Assembly (NCBI GenBank): GCA_964035545.1 | Contig: OZ037768.1 | Coordinates: 3,089,501 to 3,153,500, forward strand | Length of the DNA: 64,000 bases | Direction of reading: 5' to 3' | Source of the DNA: Bugula neritina | Taxonomy: Eukaryota; Bryozoa; Gymnolaemata; Cheilostomatida; Bugulidae | In this document: piece after piece, positions 63,701 to 64,000 of the stretch | How positions within the stretch are numbered: the stretch's first letter is position 1 | Layout: each line of letters begins with the position of its first letter | Notes under the pieces: model-generated | What the model was told of the DNA's origin: nothing | Database searches by the model: none | The model's input: only the letters and a program-made list of their open reading frames with translations | Translations under genes and position numbers: made by a program

Positions 63701-64000
63701 TAGAAATGCATGTATCAAGTGGTAAACAGTCCGGTCAATTGGAAGCTGGCGTTTCTACAAACTACCTGTGGTTTACCTATGATGTACCTGTGGCTTACTT
63801 ATGGTTTGCCTCTTAGGACTTAGGAGAATCAGCTATTATATCATATTATGTTATATTCTATTACATTATATTATATAATGTTAAGTATACTGGCTAATAT
63901 TGCTGTTGATTTGGCTTCAGGGGTCTCACGGTGATGTTTGAAATCATGAAAACTTATGGTGAAGATTTTGAGAGACACTGGTGGAAGGATTTGTTTCGGA
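42790..64000 (+). CDS. ARFGEF1/2: Brefeldin A-inhibited Arf guanine-nucleotide exchange factor (BIG1/BIG2), partial at the right edge
   Basis: Large Sec7-family GEF that loads GTP onto class I Arf at the trans-Golgi network and endosomes. Thirty exons: 42790-42910, 43191-43221, 43627-43768, 43883-44029, 44304-44398, 44923-45058, 45691-45744, 45852-46023 (end uncertain), 46499-46627, 46947-47094, 47704-47761, 48513-48689, 49040-49262, 49815-49940, 50622-50796, 50958-51104, 51428-51598, 51789-51873, 52115-52295, 52637-52791, 53260-53423, 53802-53925, 54732-54867, 55173-55304, 55791-55960, 56421-56572, 57099-57271, 57570-57730, 58231-58385, 63921-64000+. All junctions are in phase, giving about 1,373 codons here; BIG proteins are usually near 1,750-1,850 aa, so the end lies outside. 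The start ATG at 42790 opens [19 protein letters not shown], matching the BIG N-terminus. The DCB region follows, then HUS with its box IYVNYDCD near 49167, Sec7 at about residues 633-820 and HDS blocks ([65 protein letters not shown]). Exon 26 uses a GC-AG intron. Confidence 0.97.
45067..45385. repeat. ARFGEF intron 6 minisatellite, 27-base unit, about 12 copies
   Basis: Unit of GTATAGCTGTATGATACA and TTACACAGA, beginning 8 bases after the donor of exon 6 (exon end 45058). ORFs on both strands over it are artefacts of the period being a multiple of three. Confidence 0.95.
46044..46258. repeat. ARFGEF intron 8 minisatellite, about 26-base unit, about 8 copies
   Basis: Copies of CTGCTAGCATGTTGACCT plus CCTGACCT, starting about 20 bases after the end of exon 8. 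Confidence 0.9.
46655..46915. repeat. ARFGEF intron 9 minisatellite, about 22-base unit
   Basis: About twelve copies of GTTAGCATGTAGATAGTGTG and variants, filling most of a 319-base intron (46628-46946). The exon 9 end, GCATGTTG before GTTAG, resembles the unit. Confidence 0.9.
47565..47682. repeat. ARFGEF intron 10 minisatellite, 23-base unit, 5 copies
   Basis: Near-perfect copies of ATACATTTATATACTATACC plus TGA. They end about 20 bases before the acceptor of exon 11 (47704). Confidence 0.9.
48838..49026. repeat. ARFGEF intron 12 minisatellite, 16-base unit, about 12 copies
   Basis: Copies of AGACATACACAAGTAT with small changes, ending about 12 bases before the acceptor of exon 13 (exon start 49040), so the repeat occupies the place of the usual branch-point and pyrimidine region. 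Confidence 0.9.
49253..49500 (+). repeat. ARFGEF exon 13 donor-spanning minisatellite, 21-base unit, 12 copies
   Basis: The first copy straddles the exon 13/intron junction; the exon ends at 49262 as GTATATG-like text before GTAAGT. All twelve copies contain TATGGTAAGT and hence a consensus 5' splice site. The unit is seven codons (VVYGKYA). See findings. Confidence 0.95.
50293..50385. repeat. ARFGEF intron 14 tandem repeat, 33-base unit, about 2.7 copies
   Basis: Perfect copies of GTATTGAGTTGTCAAGG followed by TAGTCTTGATATTGAA. Confidence 0.85.
50760..52250 (+). other. Sec7 catalytic domain of the ARFGEF gene, exons 15-19
   Basis: Runs from [10 protein letters not shown] through [13 protein letters not shown]. 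Motif 1, [17 protein letters not shown], is intact; its glutamate (codon 51534-51536, about residue 730) is the finger that expels Mg-GDP from Arf in Sec7 proteins. Motif 2, [19 protein letters not shown], continues in the next exon as [18 protein letters not shown] and is also intact, with the Tyr and Met positions typical of brefeldin-sensitive members. The domain is therefore predicted to be active and brefeldin A-sensitive. Confidence 0.95.
51874..52068. repeat. ARFGEF intron 18 minisatellite, 20-base unit, about 9 copies
   Basis: Copies of CTCTCAGTCTATATAATATA start within about 10 bases of the donor of exon 18 (exon end 51873) and fill most of the 241-base intron. Confidence 0.9.
52281..52415 (+). 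repeat. ARFGEF exon 19 donor-spanning minisatellite, 23-base unit, 5-6 copies
   Basis: The first copy covers the exon 19 end (CTACAAG, 52295) and the donor GTATAATT. Four further intact copies and one degenerate copy (CTACATGGTATTCA) follow. Confidence 0.95.
52840..53262 (+). repeat. ARFGEF intron 20 acceptor-spanning minisatellite, about 22-base unit
   Basis: AT-rich units of GTATATATTATATATTACAG with ATG, ATTT or AGT after the AG. They continue right up to, and include, the acceptor of exon 21 (exon start 53260). Long Ile/Tyr ORFs in three frames are artefacts. Confidence 0.95.
54165..54731. repeat. ARFGEF intron 22 minisatellite, 21-base unit, about 27 copies
   Basis: Copies of GTATGTAACTCAGTACTCTG (mostly 21 bases) end exactly at the acceptor of exon 23 (exon start 54732). 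The ORFs on both strands (Thr/Gln/Ser on minus, Tyr/Ser/Val on plus) follow from the period of 21. Confidence 0.95.
55985..56160. repeat. ARFGEF intron 25 AT-rich imperfect repeat
   Basis: Imperfect copies of TATAATATAATACGGTTTA and relatives, beginning about 25 bases after the donor of exon 25. Confidence 0.75.
57285..57465. repeat. ARFGEF intron 27 minisatellite, about 22-base unit
   Basis: Copies of GTAGTACATTGTATACTG plus the next few bases decay rightwards (TACACTCTACACTG, TATGCCATACACTG). It starts about 15 bases after the donor of exon 27 (exon end 57271). Confidence 0.85.
58386..63920 (+). other. ARFGEF intron 29, 5.5 kb, the longest intron seen
   Basis: Separates the exon ending KMDVRT from the next, which resumes [13 protein letters not shown]. 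It is AT-rich and holds no credible gene. It includes a 52-base tandem duplication (60750-60851) and a pyrimidine-rich stretch near 63376-63402. Length alone makes it a candidate site for regulatory elements. Confidence 0.8.
60750..60851. repeat. Tandem duplication, 52-base period, 2 copies
   Basis: CACTCATGTTCCTTTCTGC and the following AATAGCAAATGAATTAAC are repeated almost exactly, a recent duplication in the long ARFGEF intron. Confidence 0.9.

Overview
This is animal (metazoan) nuclear DNA: AT-rich, with many small exons, GT-AG introns of about 80 bases to 5.5 kb, AATAAA poly(A) signals, and minisatellites and microsatellites. No bacterial, organellar or viral gene was seen. Two families that I recognise point to an animal: a BIG1/BIG2 Arf exchange factor and a protein of the PRRT3/PRRT4 seven-helix family. 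Fairly short introns and the general texture suggest a non-vertebrate, perhaps an early-branching marine invertebrate such as a sponge or cnidarian. That taxon guess is inference only.

Layout. (1) 196-362 (+): last coding exon of an unidentified upstream gene. (2) 2650-22631 (+): a 25-exon gene whose exons join in phase at every junction, giving a 2,109-residue, mostly disordered protein. It has no domain I recognise, but carries three LC3-interacting-region-like motifs, several 14-3-3-type sites and a Tyr/Pro/Gln/Asn-rich tail. (3) 23361-24086 (+): a small two-exon orphan gene of 206 aa. (4) 25474-34137 (-): a five-exon gene, convergent with gene 3, for a 621-aa PRRT3/4-like membrane protein with signal peptide, Thr/Ser/Glu/Pro-rich ectodomain, seven helices and cytosolic tail. 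(5) 34138-42789: about 8.6 kb with no secure gene. It holds a weak candidate small plus-strand gene, two isolated minus-strand exon-like segments, a MITE-like palindrome and a diverged duplication. (6) 42790-64000 (+): 30 exons of an ARFGEF1/2 (BIG1/BIG2) orthologue, from start codon through the DCB, HUS and Sec7 domains into the C-terminal HDS repeats. It runs off the right edge, with roughly a quarter of the protein missing.

The most unusual signal is in the ARFGEF gene. About a dozen of its introns carry their own private minisatellite, and several arrays include or abut a splice site. One array reiterates the 5' splice site of exon 13 twelve times with a 21-base, reading-frame-preserving period. 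Another reiterates the donor of exon 19. A third repeats the 3' splice site before exon 21 about fourteen times. The first large gene has almost no such arrays.

Exon limits were set by hand from splice consensus, reading phase and, for ARFGEF and PRRT, remembered family conservation. Transcript data would be needed to confirm them. The genes show no operon-like relationship.
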